Below are positions 36,710 through 46,458 of a stretch of 64,000 nucleotides of DNA, one piece after another. The notes beneath the pieces were generated by a model. That model did no database searches. It was not told where the DNA came from and saw nothing but the letters and a program-made list of their open reading frames with translations. This stretch comes from Leucobacter insecticola (GTDB lineage: Bacteria > Actinomycetota > Actinomycetes > Actinomycetales > Microbacteriaceae), in the NCBI RefSeq assembly GCF_011382965.1, contig NZ_CP049934.1:806001-870000 (forward strand), read 5' to 3'. A program made the position numbers and the translations under genes. Every line of letters starts with the position of its first letter. Positions within the stretch are counted from its first letter, which is position 1.

Positions 36710-36973
36710 TTGGAGCAAGTGCAGGCACATGAGTCAGCGCTTAAGCGGGGATTGAGCGCTGATGAGGTCATTCGCATGTGGAACGAGGGTACAGAGGAGA
36801 CAGCGATCGAAGATGGCGAAACTCCACGCTACATGCGGCTTGGGTTTGATGGGGAAGGGCGGCCCTGGGAATTGGCGGCATTGAGCTTTGAAGGCGGAGC
36901 CCGGTATCTCGTCATCCACGCGATGCCTGCCCGCCGGTCAGTAGTGGCCAAGATGCAGAGGAGGCGGAAATGA
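36710..36973 (+). CDS. Putative BrnT-like toxin of a type II toxin-antitoxin pair
   Basis: An 87-aa protein from TTG at 36710 (GTG at 36719 is an alternative): HESALKRGLSADEVIRMWNEG near the start, GETPRYMRLGFDGEGRPWELAAL in the middle, ARYLVIHAMPARR at the end. The K-H/R-G motif followed by an antiparallel sheet ending in a conserved HAMxAR is the pattern of BrnT-like RNase toxins. The order toxin then antitoxin and the four-base overlap also fit BrnT/BrnA operons. Identification rests on pattern memory, so moderate. Confidence 0.6.
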   Translation: MEQVQAHESALKRGLSADEVIRMWNEGTEETAIEDGETPRYMRLGFDGEGRPWELAALSFEGGARYLVIHAMPARRSVVAKMQRRRK

Positions 36974-37260
36974 GCGGCAATATCGCGAAGCCGGTGAATG
37001 GATCCTACGGTGTGATCAATGGTGTCGAGATTACTGAAGAAGTGATCGCTCGCCTCGTCAAGAACGCCGAAGAGGGGTTTCCGGGGGCGAAGTTTCGTGC
37101 GCCAGGACGGCCCGCACGCACCAATGAGCCGTCGCGCGCGGTCACCGTGCGTCTGAGCGAGTCTGAACTGGCGGCACTTGTCGCCAGAGCAGATCGTGAG
37201 CAGCGTACCCGTTCGGAAGCCATCCGAGCCGCGATCGCAGAATGGGCGAGCGCAGCTTAG
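36970..37260 (+). CDS. Ribbon-helix-helix antitoxin
   Basis: A 96-aa protein. The C-terminal half SRAVTVRLSESELAALVARADREQRTRSEAIRAAIAEWA is a clear ribbon-helix-helix DNA-binding domain (MetJ/Arc/CopG type). The N-terminal half likely wraps the toxin. The ATG overlaps the toxin stop by ATGA. It should repress the operon through the palindrome at 36652-36691. Its stop adjoins the end of the convergent P-type ATPase gene. Confidence 0.75.
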   Translation: MSGNIAKPVNGSYGVINGVEITEEVIARLVKNAEEGFPGAKFRAPGRPARTNEPSRAVTVRLSESELAALVARADREQRTRSEAIRAAIAEWASAA

Positions 37261-39718
37261 GTCGCCGGTCGTCTTACGTCACTGAGCCGCCGCCGCCAGC
37301 GCCCGCGCAGAAGTAACCCTGCGAGCGTCCGCAGCAGGATCCCGCCCGCCCCGAATCCGAGAGCGAGAGCCACCGCCCGCCAGTCACGCAGGTCGATGTC
37401 GAACACGGTGCGACCGAGCGGGGTGACGAGCACAGCCAGCACGCAACCCATCATCGCCGCGACGAGGGCGACCTTCCACCAGGCAAAGGGCCGCGCCACC
37501 GCAATCAGCACAAAGAACGCGACAGCGATCAACGCCAAGAGCGCGGTCGACGAGTTCATGACCCGCGTCGCCTCCTCCACGCCAAACACCGATCTCGCGG
37601 CCAGATACGCGCCGTAGGCGGCAAAGGCTGCCCCCAGCCCGCCGGGCACCGCCTGACCGAGCACGCGCCGCACGAACCCGTCTTGCGCCCGCGCGGTGTT
37701 GGGGGCGAGCGCGAGAAAGAACGCGGGGATCCCGATCGTGAACACCCCGATGAGTGTGACGTGCCGCGGCAAGAACGGGTACGGGATCGCCGTCACCACC
37801 ACCAGGAACGCCAGCAGTGCGGAGTAGAACGTCTTCGTCAAAAACAGCGTCGCGACCCGCTCGATATTGCCGATCACCCGCCGCCCCTCCGCCACCACAT
37901 GCGGCAGCGTCGCGAAGGAATTGTCGAGCAACACGATACGCGAGACGGCACGCGCGGCGGGCGATCCGGATCCCATCGCCACCCCCACGTCAGCGTCCTT
38001 CAGCGCGAACACGTCGTTCACGCCGTCGCCCGTCATGCCGACGATGCGGTCGTCGCCCTGCAGCGCGTGCACCATCGCCCGCTTCTGCGTCGGGGTCACC
38101 CGGCCAAACGCCGTGTGTGCCGCGATCTCGCGCGCAAATTCTGGTGCTTCAGGATCGAGGCTCCGCGCGTCCACGGCGACCCTGCCGTCTGGAATCCCAG
38201 CCTGCTCGGAGATCGCCCCGACCGCCGCCGCGTTGTCACCCGAGATGACCTTCAGCTCCACTTGCTGATCGCGGAAGTAGCGGATCGCATCGGGCACGTC
38301 CGCGCGCAGTCGCTGGTCCAGCACCACGAGCGCCACGGGCACGAGCGCCTCGGGGAGTCCGCTCTCGGCAACGGGCTGCGCGGAGCTTGCGAGTGCGAGC
38401 ACGCGGTGCCCCTCCGTCGACAGCGATTCTGCGCGGGCGTGGAGCTCGCAATCAGCGGGGAGGATCACATCGGGTGCGCCGAACACCCAACTGATCCCGC
38501 CCGCCCGCGGCGCCTCCAGCTGCACGGCGGCCCACTTGCGGGCCGAAGAGAACGCGATGAGCCGGGTGGTGGCGAGCGGCTGCTGCGAACGGACGTGTTC
38601 GAGCACGGCAGCCATGCTGCCGGTGAGCTTGCCCTCGGCGTGGCCAATCGTGGCGAGCACGGCAAAGACATCCGGATCATCCGGCGAGCGGTCAGTGCTG
38701 TCGGCCACTTCGATCCGACTGACCCGCATGCCATCCTCGGTGAGCGTGCCGGTTTTGTCGGTGCAGAACACGTCCACCCGCGCGAGCTGCTCGATCGCGG
38801 GCAGATCCTGCACCAGACAGTTGCGGCGGCCGAGCCGGATCACCCCCACTGCCATCGCGACGCTCGTCATGAGCACGAGTCCCTCCGGCACCATCGGCAC
38901 GAGGGCCGCGACGAGTCCGCGCAGGGCATCGCGCCACTCTTGCCCGCCGGCGAGCTGATTCCAGATGGTGGCGAGCCCCACCGGCACCAGAATCCAGGTG
39001 ATGTATTTCAGGATCTTGTCGATGCCCGCCCGCAGCTGGGAGGAGGGCTTCTTGAACGTGCTTGCTTCCGCTGCGAGCCGCTCAGCATACGAATCCGGGC
39101 CCACCGCGGTTGCGAGGATCCGCCCGGATCCCGCGACCACGAAGCTCCCCGAGAGCACCGCGTTTCCGGGCTCGGGGAGCACCGGATCGGCCTCGCCGGT
39201 GAGCAGCGACTCGTCGATCTCGAGTGCGGTCGCGTCAATCAGTGTGCCGTCGACGGGGATCTGGTCCCCGGCCGCGATCACCACGATGTCGTCGAGCACA
39301 ACATCTTCGGAGCGAACCTCGTGCACGCCGTCCGCGCGCTCCACCCGAATCGGCGCGTGGTTGAGGAGCGCCAGGCGGTCGAGTGTCCGTTTCGCTCGGA
39401 TCTCCTGCACCATACCTACCGCGCTGTTGACGATGATGAGTAGGCCAAACATGCCGTCGAGAAAGTATCCCGTGCTCAGCACGAGCACCAGCAGCGTCGC
39501 GTAGATGAGGTTCACGCGAGTGAACACGTTGGTGTACAGGATCGCGCCGAAGCTGCGGCTCGTGCGCGTTTCGGAGACGTTGACCTCGCCGCGGGCGATC
39601 CGCTCGCGAACCTCAGCCTCGGTGAGCGGCCGGATCGCAGCCGCGCCCTCACCCTCAGCGTCGCCGCGACGAGCGTCAGGGCGATCGCGCCGCTCGGGTT
39701 CACCGAAGAAGAGTGCAT
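37257..39718 (-). CDS. Cation-transporting P-type ATPase (apparent frameshift near the start)
   Basis: About 820 aa once one base is restored. Family motifs: GLLIIVNSAVGMVQEIRAKRTLDRLALL, IDESLLTGEADPV, CTDKTGTLTEDGM with the phosphorylated Asp, GDNAAAVGAISEQAGIPDGRVA, and MTGDGVNDVFALKDADVGVAMGSGSPAAR, plus about ten transmembrane segments. The frame before 39527 lacks a start codon, but TEAEVRERIARGEVNVSETRTSRSFGAIL is family sequence. Adding one C to CCC (plus 39696-39698) joins it to ATG at 39718, giving MHSSSVNPERRDRPD. The ion is not certain; it lacks an obvious heavy-metal CPx motif, so Ca2+/Mg2+-type or uncharacterised. Confidence 0.83.
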
Positions 39719-39849
39719 GTCTGATTTTCTCAGATCGAGCCGCCTCTTTAGTTGTGAAAGGGTGTGCGATTGAGAAGTCTGAGCTACGTAGCCGGTCGCC
39801 TTGAGCGTCCGCGTGATCGGTGTGATAAAAAATAGCTCTCTATCTATGT

Positions 39850-39884
39850 CAAATGGAGCTATATTTGAAATATGACTCCATTTG
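39850..39884 (+). promoter_or_regulatory. Palindromic operator of the VapBC-type operon
   Basis: CAAATGGAGCTATAT (39850-39864) and ATATGACTCCATTTG (39870-39884) are inverted arms matching in 13 of 15 pairs around a 5-base centre. The dyad ends 29 bases before the antitoxin GTG start, the usual place for autorepression by the antitoxin-toxin complex. Confidence 0.65.
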
Positions 39885-39913
39885 GGCTAAATCAACGCAA
39901 AGGAGGACCGATC

Positions 39914-40168
39914 GTGAAGACGATTCCCCTCAGTGAGTTCAAGGTAAATCCCTCCAAGTTCATGGCGGAGGAAATCACCGTCACCAAGAACGGGAAGCCG
40001 CTTTCCGTCGTGACGCCGGTCGCGGCGGATGCCCAGCAGCCAGATCTCGACGGCATTAAGTTTGGCATCAAACTGATCGCCAGCATGATGACCGACGAAG
40101 AGGTCGACAACGCGAAACAAGAAATCGCTCAGCTCCGCGAACAGACAGTCGAGGCCGCGAATGGCTAG
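39914..40168 (+). CDS. Phd/YefM-like antitoxin of a VapC pair
   Basis: 84 aa from GTG at 39914 with an AAAGGAGG ribosome site at 39899-39906; an earlier in-frame ATG at 39872 lies within the operator and is rejected. VKTIPLSEFKVNPSKFM then EEITVTKNGKPLSVVTPV is the Phd/YefM N-terminal DNA-binding fold. The C-terminal helix (DDEEVDNAKQEIAQLREQT-like, in fact TDEEVDNAKQEIAQLREQT) would bind the toxin. It overlaps vapC by eight bases. Confidence 0.8.
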   Translation: MKTIPLSEFKVNPSKFMAEEITVTKNGKPLSVVTPVAADAQQPDLDGIKFGIKLIASMMTDEEVDNAKQEIAQLREQTVEAANG

Positions 40169-40559
40169 GGGTCTCCTCGACACCAACATCCTGATCGACA
40201 GCGCCGCGCTTGTTGCTGTGAGTGGCGACATCGACAAGTATGTGAGCTCCACAATTGTGCGCTCTGAGCTTGTCTATGGACTCCAGACCCGCGAGCCTGG
40301 CTCGGCCGCGCGCAGCAACCGACAGAAATTGATTGAGCTGCTCGATAGCCTCAACGGTTTCTGGCTCCCCTTCGACCTGAATGCGTCGCAGGCCTACGGT
40401 GCGCTGACCGCGCGACCGAACTCAGCAATGCGTGAGAAAGATACGCTGATCGCGGCCCAGGCCCTCTCACTGGATCTGCCTGTTGTGACCAATGACCACG
40501 GCTTCTCCAGGTTCGAGGGCGTTGTGATGCACCGGATTCAGGCGGCCCCACCCGCCTGA
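40161..40559 (+). CDS. PIN-domain VapC-type ribonuclease toxin
   Basis: A 132-aa PIN protein. Acidic active-site residues are visible: Asp7 in LLDTNILIDS, Glu near 35 in VRSELVYGL, Asp near 93 in REKDTLIAAQAL, and Asp near 112 in VVTNDHGFSRF. It should cut RNA (tRNA or mRNA) when freed from its antitoxin. The operon is preceded by a strong palindromic operator. Confidence 0.88.
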   Translation: MARGLLDTNILIDSAALVAVSGDIDKYVSSTIVRSELVYGLQTREPGSAARSNRQKLIELLDSLNGFWLPFDLNASQAYGALTARPNSAMREKDTLIAAQALSLDLPVVTNDHGFSRFEGVVMHRIQAAPPA

Positions 40560-40562
40560 GCG

Positions 40563-41693
40563 CTACAGCAGGTGCCCGCCGCCGGAGACCTTCATGCGGT
40601 TGACGAGGTTTTTCACATCCTGCGCGCGGCTCTTCGATGTCACGAGCAGCACATCCTCGGTATCGACCACCACCACGTCCTCGACGCCGACGAGCGCCAC
40701 GAGCCGCCCACTCTCAGACACCACGATCCCGCTCGACGCATCGGAGAGCACCTGCGCGCCGTCGCCGAGCACCGCGAGATCGCTGCCCCGCCCGCGGGTC
40801 AAGAGGTTCGCGACGCTCGCGAAATCCCCGACATCGTCCCAGTCGAAGTGTGCCGCGACGCACACCATTTTGCCGGCCTGTGCGGCAGGCTCGGCGACGG
40901 TGTAGTCGATCGCGATCTTCGGCAGCGTCGGCCACAGTCGCTCACGTATCTCGGCGGCCCGTTCAGTGCCCCAGGCGGCCGCGATCTCGCGCAGCGCACG
41001 CACCATCTCGGGTTCGGCGATAGCCATCTGGTCGAGCAGCACGCTCGCCCGCGCGATGAACATGCCCGCGTTCCACAGGTAGCCACCGTGGGTGAGGTAC
41101 TCGCCGGCCTTCTCGGCGCTTGGCTTCTCGACAAACTCGGTGACCTCGTAGACGTCAAACGGCGCGAGGTCGCCGCGGGCGCCACCGCACGCAATGTAAC
41201 CAAAGCCGGTGGCGGGGTGTGAGGGGTGGATCCCGATGGTCGCGATGAACCCCTGGTCGGCGGCCTGCACCGCGGTTGCAACGGCGCGCTGGAACAGGAC
41301 TTGGCCGCGGATCACGTGATCGGCTGCGAAAGATCCGAGGATCGCGTCAGGATCCCGCAGCTCCAGGATCGCCGCGGCGAGGCCGATCGCCGCCGAAGAA
41401 TCCTTCGGTTCGCTCTCCGTCACGAGATTCTCGGGCAGCAGTTCGGGAAGCTGAGCCGCGACGGACTCACGGTGAGCATTGCCCGTGACCACCATTACCC
41501 GCTCGGGCGGCGCAATGGGCGCGAGCCTCGACCAGGTTGCGTGCAGGAGCGAGTCACCGGAGCCGGTGAGGTCGAGCAGAAACTTTGGTGCGTTCGCGCG
41601 GGAGAGGGGCCACAGCCGGGATCCAACACCGCCCGCAGGTATGACGCAGGTGAACCGGTCGAGAGCGGCGTGGGCAGATAGAGCCTCAGACAT
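40563..41693 (-). CDS. manC: Mannose-1-phosphate guanylyltransferase
   Basis: 376 aa from ATG at 41693; an upstream start would add 21 residues outside the family. CVIPAGGVGSRLWPLSRANAPKFLLDL is the nucleotidyltransferase signature with GTP/Mg binding, TESEPKDSSAAIGLAAA and FGYIACG are substrate-loop motifs, and EFVEKPSAEKAGEYL contains the FVEKP motif. It forms GDP-mannose for glycoconjugates. The phosphohexomutase at 57117-58906 could supply mannose-1-phosphate. Confidence 0.9.
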   Translation of the reverse strand: MSEALSAHAALDRFTCVIPAGGVGSRLWPLSRANAPKFLLDLTGSGDSLLHATWSRLAPIAPPERVMVVTGNAHRESVAAQLPELLPENLVTESEPKDSSAAIGLAAAILELRDPDAILGSFAADHVIRGQVLFQRAVATAVQAADQGFIATIGIHPSHPATGFGYIACGGARGDLAPFDVYEVTEFVEKPSAEKAGEYLTHGGYLWNAGMFIARASVLLDQMAIAEPEMVRALREIAAAWGTERAAEIRERLWPTLPKIAIDYTVAEPAAQAGKMVCVAAHFDWDDVGDFASVANLLTRGRGSDLAVLGDGAQVLSDASSGIVVSESGRLVALVGVEDVVVVDTEDVLLVTSKSRAQDVKNLVNRMKVSGGGHLL

Positions 41694-41897
41694 AGCCTCA
41701 AGCCTAACGAGTGCGGATCGAGAATTGCTGGCACCGGGTACTTGAGTGACGGGCACGCCCCGAATGGTGCCATAATAGGAAAAGTAGCGGTTTCTCGGCT
41801 AGAGGTGTGTTTGGGTGCGTGCGCCCACACTTTTGCTGGGAGCCGCGATGTCAGCTGTCGGGCTCCACCCGGCGAAGCAGGACCAAGGAGGATGCTC

Positions 41898-42314
41898 GTG
41901 TCAGCCCAAACGGCAGAGGTCGCACCGGCGGCGAAGAAGAAGAGTCGCCCTGGCGGCACTCTCTATCGCGGCAATGAGGGAATGTGGTCGTGGGTGCTGC
42001 ACCGCATCACGGGTGTTGCCATCTTCTTCTTCCTTCTCGTGCACGTTCTCGACACCGCGCTCGTCCGCGTGAGCCCAGAGGCATACAACGCGGTGATGAG
42101 CACCTACAAGACGCCGATCATGGGGCTGGGCGAAGCTGCGCTGGTTGGTGCCATCGTCTTCCACGCGTTCAACGGCATCCGCATCATCCTCGTCGATTAC
42201 TGGAGTAAAGGCGCGCAGCACCAGCGTGCAATGTTCTGGATCGTCATCGCTTTGTGGGTGGTCACCATGGCCGGCTTCCTGCCGCGCCACCTGATGAACG
42301 TGTTCGGTCACTAG
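41898..42314 (+). CDS. sdhC: Succinate dehydrogenase cytochrome b556 subunit
   Basis: 138 aa from GTG at 41898, which has AAGGAGG six bases upstream; the ATG at 41892 overlaps the ribosome site. GTLYRGNEGMWSWVLHRITGVAIFFFLLVHVLDTAL is the SdhC heme-binding signature with His in VLHRITG and LVHVLD. Three helices anchor the complex and help bind heme and quinone. First gene of sdhCDAB. A 130-base leader upstream carries an imperfect hairpin. Confidence 0.9.
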   Translation: MSAQTAEVAPAAKKKSRPGGTLYRGNEGMWSWVLHRITGVAIFFFLLVHVLDTALVRVSPEAYNAVMSTYKTPIMGLGEAALVGAIVFHAFNGIRIILVDYWSKGAQHQRAMFWIVIALWVVTMAGFLPRHLMNVFGH

Positions 42315-42332
42315 GCGAGGGGCGAGAGAGAC

Positions 42333-42776
42333 ATGACAATGACGATTGATTCCCCGCGCTCGAAGGCGCCGGCAAAAAAGAACACCAACTGGGAGAAGTG
42401 GGGCTGGATCTACATGCGCGTCTCCGGCGTGCTGTTGGTCGTGCTGGTGTTTGGGCATCTCTTCTCCAACCTGATGATCGGTGACGGCGTCCACGCAATC
42501 GACTTCGGTTTTGTGGCAGGTAAGCTCTCGAACCCGTTCTGGCAGATCTGGGACACACTGCTCCTGTGGCTCGCGCTGATTCACGGCGCAAACGGTATGC
42601 GCACCATCGTGAACGATTACGTTTCACGACCGGGTGTGGCAAAGGCGTTCAAGGTGGCACTCTTCCTTTCTGCTTCTCTGCTGATCCTCCTCGGCACCCT
42701 AGTGATCTACACGCTCGACCCATGCCCCGCTGGCGCAGATCCCTCGCTCGTCGCCTCCTTCTGCGCGACGCGCTAA
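42333..42776 (+). CDS. sdhD: Succinate dehydrogenase membrane anchor subunit
   Basis: A 147-aa protein with three helices: WIYMRVSGVLLVVLVFGHLFSNLM, FWQIWDTLLLWLALIHGANGMRTIVNDY and VALFLSASLLILLGTLVIY. His residues in FGHLF and LIHGANG are the expected heme/quinone ligands. It anchors SdhAB to the membrane as part of menaquinone-linked succinate dehydrogenase. Confidence 0.88.
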   Translation: MTMTIDSPRSKAPAKKNTNWEKWGWIYMRVSGVLLVVLVFGHLFSNLMIGDGVHAIDFGFVAGKLSNPFWQIWDTLLLWLALIHGANGMRTIVNDYVSRPGVAKAFKVALFLSASLLILLGTLVIYTLDPCPAGADPSLVASFCATR

Positions 42777-42818
42777 GCCTCGATCCAGCACCCAGTTTGC
42801 ACTGAAGATAGGACTCAC

Positions 42819-44651
42819 GTGACCACCAACACCCACGAGGGCGAGGAAGTGACCGTCAAGGACGGCGTCACTTACCACCAGTTTGACGTTGTCATCGTTG
42901 GCGCCGGTGGCGCCGGCATGCGCGCCGCAATTGAGGCCGGCCCCAAGGCGAAGACTGCCGTGATCACCAAGCTGTATCCGACGCGTTCCCACACCGGTGC
43001 CGCTCAGGGTGGCATGGCTGCTGCGCTCGCCAACGTTGAGGATGATAACTGGGAATGGCACACCTTCGACACCGTCAAGGGCGGCGATTACCTGGTTGAC
43101 CAGGATGCGGCAGAAATCCTCGCGAAGGAGGCCATCGACGCGGTCATTGACCTCGAAAACATGGGTCTACCCTTCAACCGCACGACGGAGGGCAAGATCG
43201 ATCAGCGTCGCTTCGGCGGTCACACGCGCGACCACGGTAAGGCACCGGTGCGCCGCGCCTGCTACGCTGCAGACCGCACCGGTCACATGATCCTGCAGAC
43301 GCTGTTCCAGAACTGCGTCAAGCTCGGTGTGAACTTCTTTAACGAGTACTATGTGCTCGACCTCGTGATGACCGAAGAGGGCGGCAAGAAGCGCCCCTCC
43401 GGTGTCGTCGCTTACGAGCTGTCGACCGGTGCGTTGCACGTCTTCCAAGCAAAGTCGATCGTGTTTGCGACCGGCGGCTTTGGCAAGATCTTCAAGACCA
43501 CCTCGAACGCGCACACCCTTACCGGTGACGGCGTCGGCATCATCTGGCGCAAGGGGCTGCCGCTCGAGGACATGGAGTTTTACCAGTTCCACCCGACGGG
43601 TCTCGCGGGGCTCGGCATTCTGCTGACGGAGGGCGCGCGCGGTGAAGGCGCGATCCTGCGGAACGCGAGCGGTGAGCGGTTCATGGAGCGTTACGCGCCG
43701 ACGATTAAGGATCTCGCGCCGCGTGACATTGTCGCCCGCTGCATGGTCCAGGAAGTGCTCGACGGCCGCGGCGCCGGTCCGCACAAGGACTACGTCTACC
43801 TCGACTGCACCCACCTGGGCGCCGAGGTGCTCGAGACGAAGCTGCCCGACATCACCGAGTTTGCGCGCACCTACCTCGGTGTGGATCCGGTGACCGAGCC
43901 CGTGCCGGTCTTCCCGACGGCGCACTACGCGATGGGCGGGATCCCGACCAACGTGAAGGGTGAGGTGCTCAGCGACAACGACACCGTTGTTCCCGGCCTC
44001 TACGCCGCGGGCGAGTGCGCGTGTGTGTCGGTGCACGGGTCAAACCGTCTCGGCACCAACTCGCTGCTCGACATCAACGTGTTCGGCAAGCGCTCGGGCA
44101 ACGGCGCAGCCGACTACGCCAACTCGGCTGACTTTGTGAAGCTCCCCGCCGATCCCGCAAAGGAGGTGCGTGAGCTCGTTGAGCGCTTCCGCACCGGCAC
44201 CGGCACCGAGCGTGTCGCTGACATTCGCAAGGAACTGCAGGAAGCGATGGATCGCGGCGCTCAGGTGTTCCGCACCGAAGAGTCGCTGACCGAGGTGCTG
44301 GGCGTGATCCACAACCTGCGCGAGCGCTACAAGAACGTCGGTGTGCAGGATCGTGGCATGCGGTACAACACCGATCTGCTCGAGGCGATCGAGCTCGGCT
44401 TCCTGCTCGACCTCGCCGAGGTGCTCGCCTACGCGGCGCGCAACCGCAAGGAGAGCCGTGGCGGCCACATGCGCGACGACTACCCCAATCGTGATGACGA
44501 GAACTACATGCAGCACACGATGGCGTACCTCTCGGGCGATCCGCACTCCGCAGATCCCGACGACCACATTCGCCTTGACTGGAAGCCGGTCGTCTTCACG
44601 AAGAACGACAAGGGCGAACTGAACTACCCGCCGATGGAGAGGAAGTACTAG
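42819..44651 (+). CDS. sdhA: Succinate dehydrogenase flavoprotein subunit
   Basis: A 610-aa FAD enzyme. Visible: [18 protein letters not shown] (FAD fold), [15 protein letters not shown] with the flavin-linking His, [30 protein letters not shown], and [25 protein letters not shown] start at 42819. It oxidises succinate to fumarate and passes electrons to SdhB. Two bases separate it from sdhB. Confidence 0.95.
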   Translation: MTTNTHEGEEVTVKDGVTYHQFDVVIVGAGGAGMRAAIEAGPKAKTAVITKLYPTRSHTGAAQGGMAAALANVEDDNWEWHTFDTVKGGDYLVDQDAAEILAKEAIDAVIDLENMGLPFNRTTEGKIDQRRFGGHTRDHGKAPVRRACYAADRTGHMILQTLFQNCVKLGVNFFNEYYVLDLVMTEEGGKKRPSGVVAYELSTGALHVFQAKSIVFATGGFGKIFKTTSNAHTLTGDGVGIIWRKGLPLEDMEFYQFHPTGLAGLGILLTEGARGEGAILRNASGERFMERYAPTIKDLAPRDIVARCMVQEVLDGRGAGPHKDYVYLDCTHLGAEVLETKLPDITEFARTYLGVDPVTEPVPVFPTAHYAMGGIPTNVKGEVLSDNDTVVPGLYAAGECACVSVHGSNRLGTNSLLDINVFGKRSGNGAADYANSADFVKLPADPAKEVRELVERFRTGTGTERVADIRKELQEAMDRGAQVFRTEESLTEVLGVIHNLRERYKNVGVQDRGMRYNTDLLEAIELGFLLDLAEVLAYAARNRKESRGGHMRDDYPNRDDENYMQHTMAYLSGDPHSADPDDHIRLDWKPVVFTKNDKGELNYPPMERKY

Positions 44652-44653
44652 GC

Positions 44654-45421
44654 ATGAGTGCCGCAACTGCTGAGGCTGCCACCACGGCCGCGCCCGACGC
44701 GCCCAAGCCCTTCACCGTCACCCTTCTGATTCGTCGCTACAACCCCGAATCGGAGCGAGAAGCGTACTGGGAAGACTTCGACGTCGAGATGTACCCGACG
44801 GACCGCATCCTCGACGCGCTGCACCGCATCAAGTGGGATGTCGATGGCACGCTTGCGTTCCGCCGCTCCTGCGCCCACGGTATCTGCGGATCCGACGCCA
44901 TGCGCATCAACGGCCGTAACCGGCTCGCGTGCAAGACTCTGATCAAGGATCTTGACATCACGAAGCCGATTTACGTTGAGGCGATCAAGGGCCTGCCACT
45001 CGAGAAGGATCTCATCGTCGATATGGAGCCGTTTTTCGCTTCATATCGTGAGGTGCAGCCGTTCCTGGTGGCGAACTCGGCCCCCGAGCCCGGCAAGGAG
45101 CGCATCCAAGATATCGCCTCGCGCGAGCGCTTCGACGACACCACAAAGTGCATCCTCTGCGCCGCGTGCACCTCGTCTTGCCCCGTGTTCTGGACCGACG
45201 GCCAGTACTTCGGTCCGGCCGCCATCGTCAACGCGCACCGCTTCATCTTCGACTCGCGCGACGACAACGCGCAGGTGCGTCTCGACATCCTGAACGACAC
45301 CGAGGGTGTGTGGCGCTGCCGCACGACCTTCAACTGCTCGGACGCCTGCCCGCGCGGGATCCAGGTGACTAAGGCCATCGCCGAGGTCAAGGCCGCGATC
45401 CGCACAGGGAAAACCTCCTAG
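44654..45421 (+). CDS. sdhB: Succinate dehydrogenase iron-sulfur subunit
   Basis: A 255-aa protein: FRRSCAHGICGSDAMRINGRNRLAC binds the [2Fe-2S] cluster, CILCAACTSSCPVF and CSDACPRGIQVTKAI bind the 4Fe and 3Fe clusters. It links SdhA flavin to the membrane quinone site. Complete, with no unusual features. Confidence 0.95.
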   Translation: MSAATAEAATTAAPDAPKPFTVTLLIRRYNPESEREAYWEDFDVEMYPTDRILDALHRIKWDVDGTLAFRRSCAHGICGSDAMRINGRNRLACKTLIKDLDITKPIYVEAIKGLPLEKDLIVDMEPFFASYREVQPFLVANSAPEPGKERIQDIASRERFDDTTKCILCAACTSSCPVFWTDGQYFGPAAIVNAHRFIFDSRDDNAQVRLDILNDTEGVWRCRTTFNCSDACPRGIQVTKAIAEVKAAIRTGKTS

Positions 45422-45468
45422 CGCAGGCTGGCGGTAACTCGCAAAGCTCGAGCCGCTAGCATTGCACC

Positions 45469-46458
45469 ATGACGACGCCCCGTGAACCCTCCTCCCGCTC
45501 GGGGGAGAGTTCCGGGGCGTCTTCGCGTGTCGCAGAAACGGTGGAACGCGGACGCGGCGTCTGGGCGTGGGTGCAGACGACTCGGGCTTGGCGCGCCATC
45601 TCCCATTTCACCGATGTCGGTGGCAATGTCCTCAGCGGTGGCATGAGTTACCAGGCACTGTTCGCGGTGTTTGCGGGTCTGTGGGTCGGGTTCGGGATCT
45701 TCGGAATCTGGCTGCGGGAACGCCCCGAACTGCTGGACACGATCGTCACGCAGATCAACACTTTCATCCCCGGACTCCTCGAAGAGGGCGGAACCAGGGG
45801 AGCGGTCTCAATCAACGTGTTGCTGGGTGCGCGCGTGCTCGATTGGACGAGCATCGCTGCGGGTCTCGCGCTCGTCTGGGTCGCAACGAACTGGTTTACG
45901 GGGACCAGACGTTCGATCCGGATCATCTTCGGTCTCGAGGTGAAACAGTATCGCAGTGCCCTGCTGCTGAAGCTTCGCGACCTGGCACTCGCGATGGGGT
46001 TCTTTCTCGCGATCCTCGTGTCTGCCGCCTTCACGGTGATGAGCTCGAGCGTTGCCGACAGCCTATTCTCCTGGCTGGGAGTTGATGCAGACAGTTGGTT
46101 CTTCGGCACGCTGGGCACGATCCTGCGCTACGGTGCGATGTACGTGTTTGATGTGCTGGTGCTCATTGCGATGCACCGTTTTCTCGCTGAGGTGCGGGTG
46201 CCGAGGTGGTCATTGCTGCGTGGCTGTGTGCTCGGCGGTGCCGCGTTGCTTCTCCTGAAGATCCTCGGCAGCGCGATCCTCGGTGGTGCATCGAGCAATG
46301 CGCTCCTCGCAATCTTCGCCGTATTCATCGGTCTGTTGCTGTGGTTCAATTTCATCTGCCGGGTGCTGCTGCTGACGGCGGCCTGGATCTCGGTGGGACA
46401 GAACCCCGAGTTCGGCTTGCCCAAAGAGGGCGCGGGAGCGCTGCGGCTGCTGGGTTAG
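45469..46458 (+). CDS. YihY/BrkB-family inner membrane protein
   Basis: A 329-aa protein with about six helices. GGNVLSGGMSYQALFAVFAGLWVGFGIFG matches the first helix pair of the YihY/BrkB family; the AAFxxL-like central motifs and the C-terminal CRVLLLTAAWISV are also typical. Once called ribonuclease BN, the family has no proven enzyme activity here. Function unknown, membrane located. The stop meets the end of the convergent sipW gene. Confidence 0.85.
   Translation: MTTPREPSSRSGESSGASSRVAETVERGRGVWAWVQTTRAWRAISHFTDVGGNVLSGGMSYQALFAVFAGLWVGFGIFGIWLRERPELLDTIVTQINTFIPGLLEEGGTRGAVSINVLLGARVLDWTSIAAGLALVWVATNWFTGTRRSIRIIFGLEVKQYRSALLLKLRDLALAMGFFLAILVSAAFTVMSSSVADSLFSWLGVDADSWFFGTLGTILRYGAMYVFDVLVLIAMHRFLAEVRVPRWSLLRGCVLGGAALLLLKILGSAILGGASSNALLAIFAVFIGLLLWFNFICRVLLLTAAWISVGQNPEFGLPKEGAGALRLLG

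Noticed and set aside
37683..39443. 586-codon plus-strand frame opposite the P-type ATPase
   Set aside because: Shadow frame with charged low-complexity composition; the minus strand carries all ATPase motifs.
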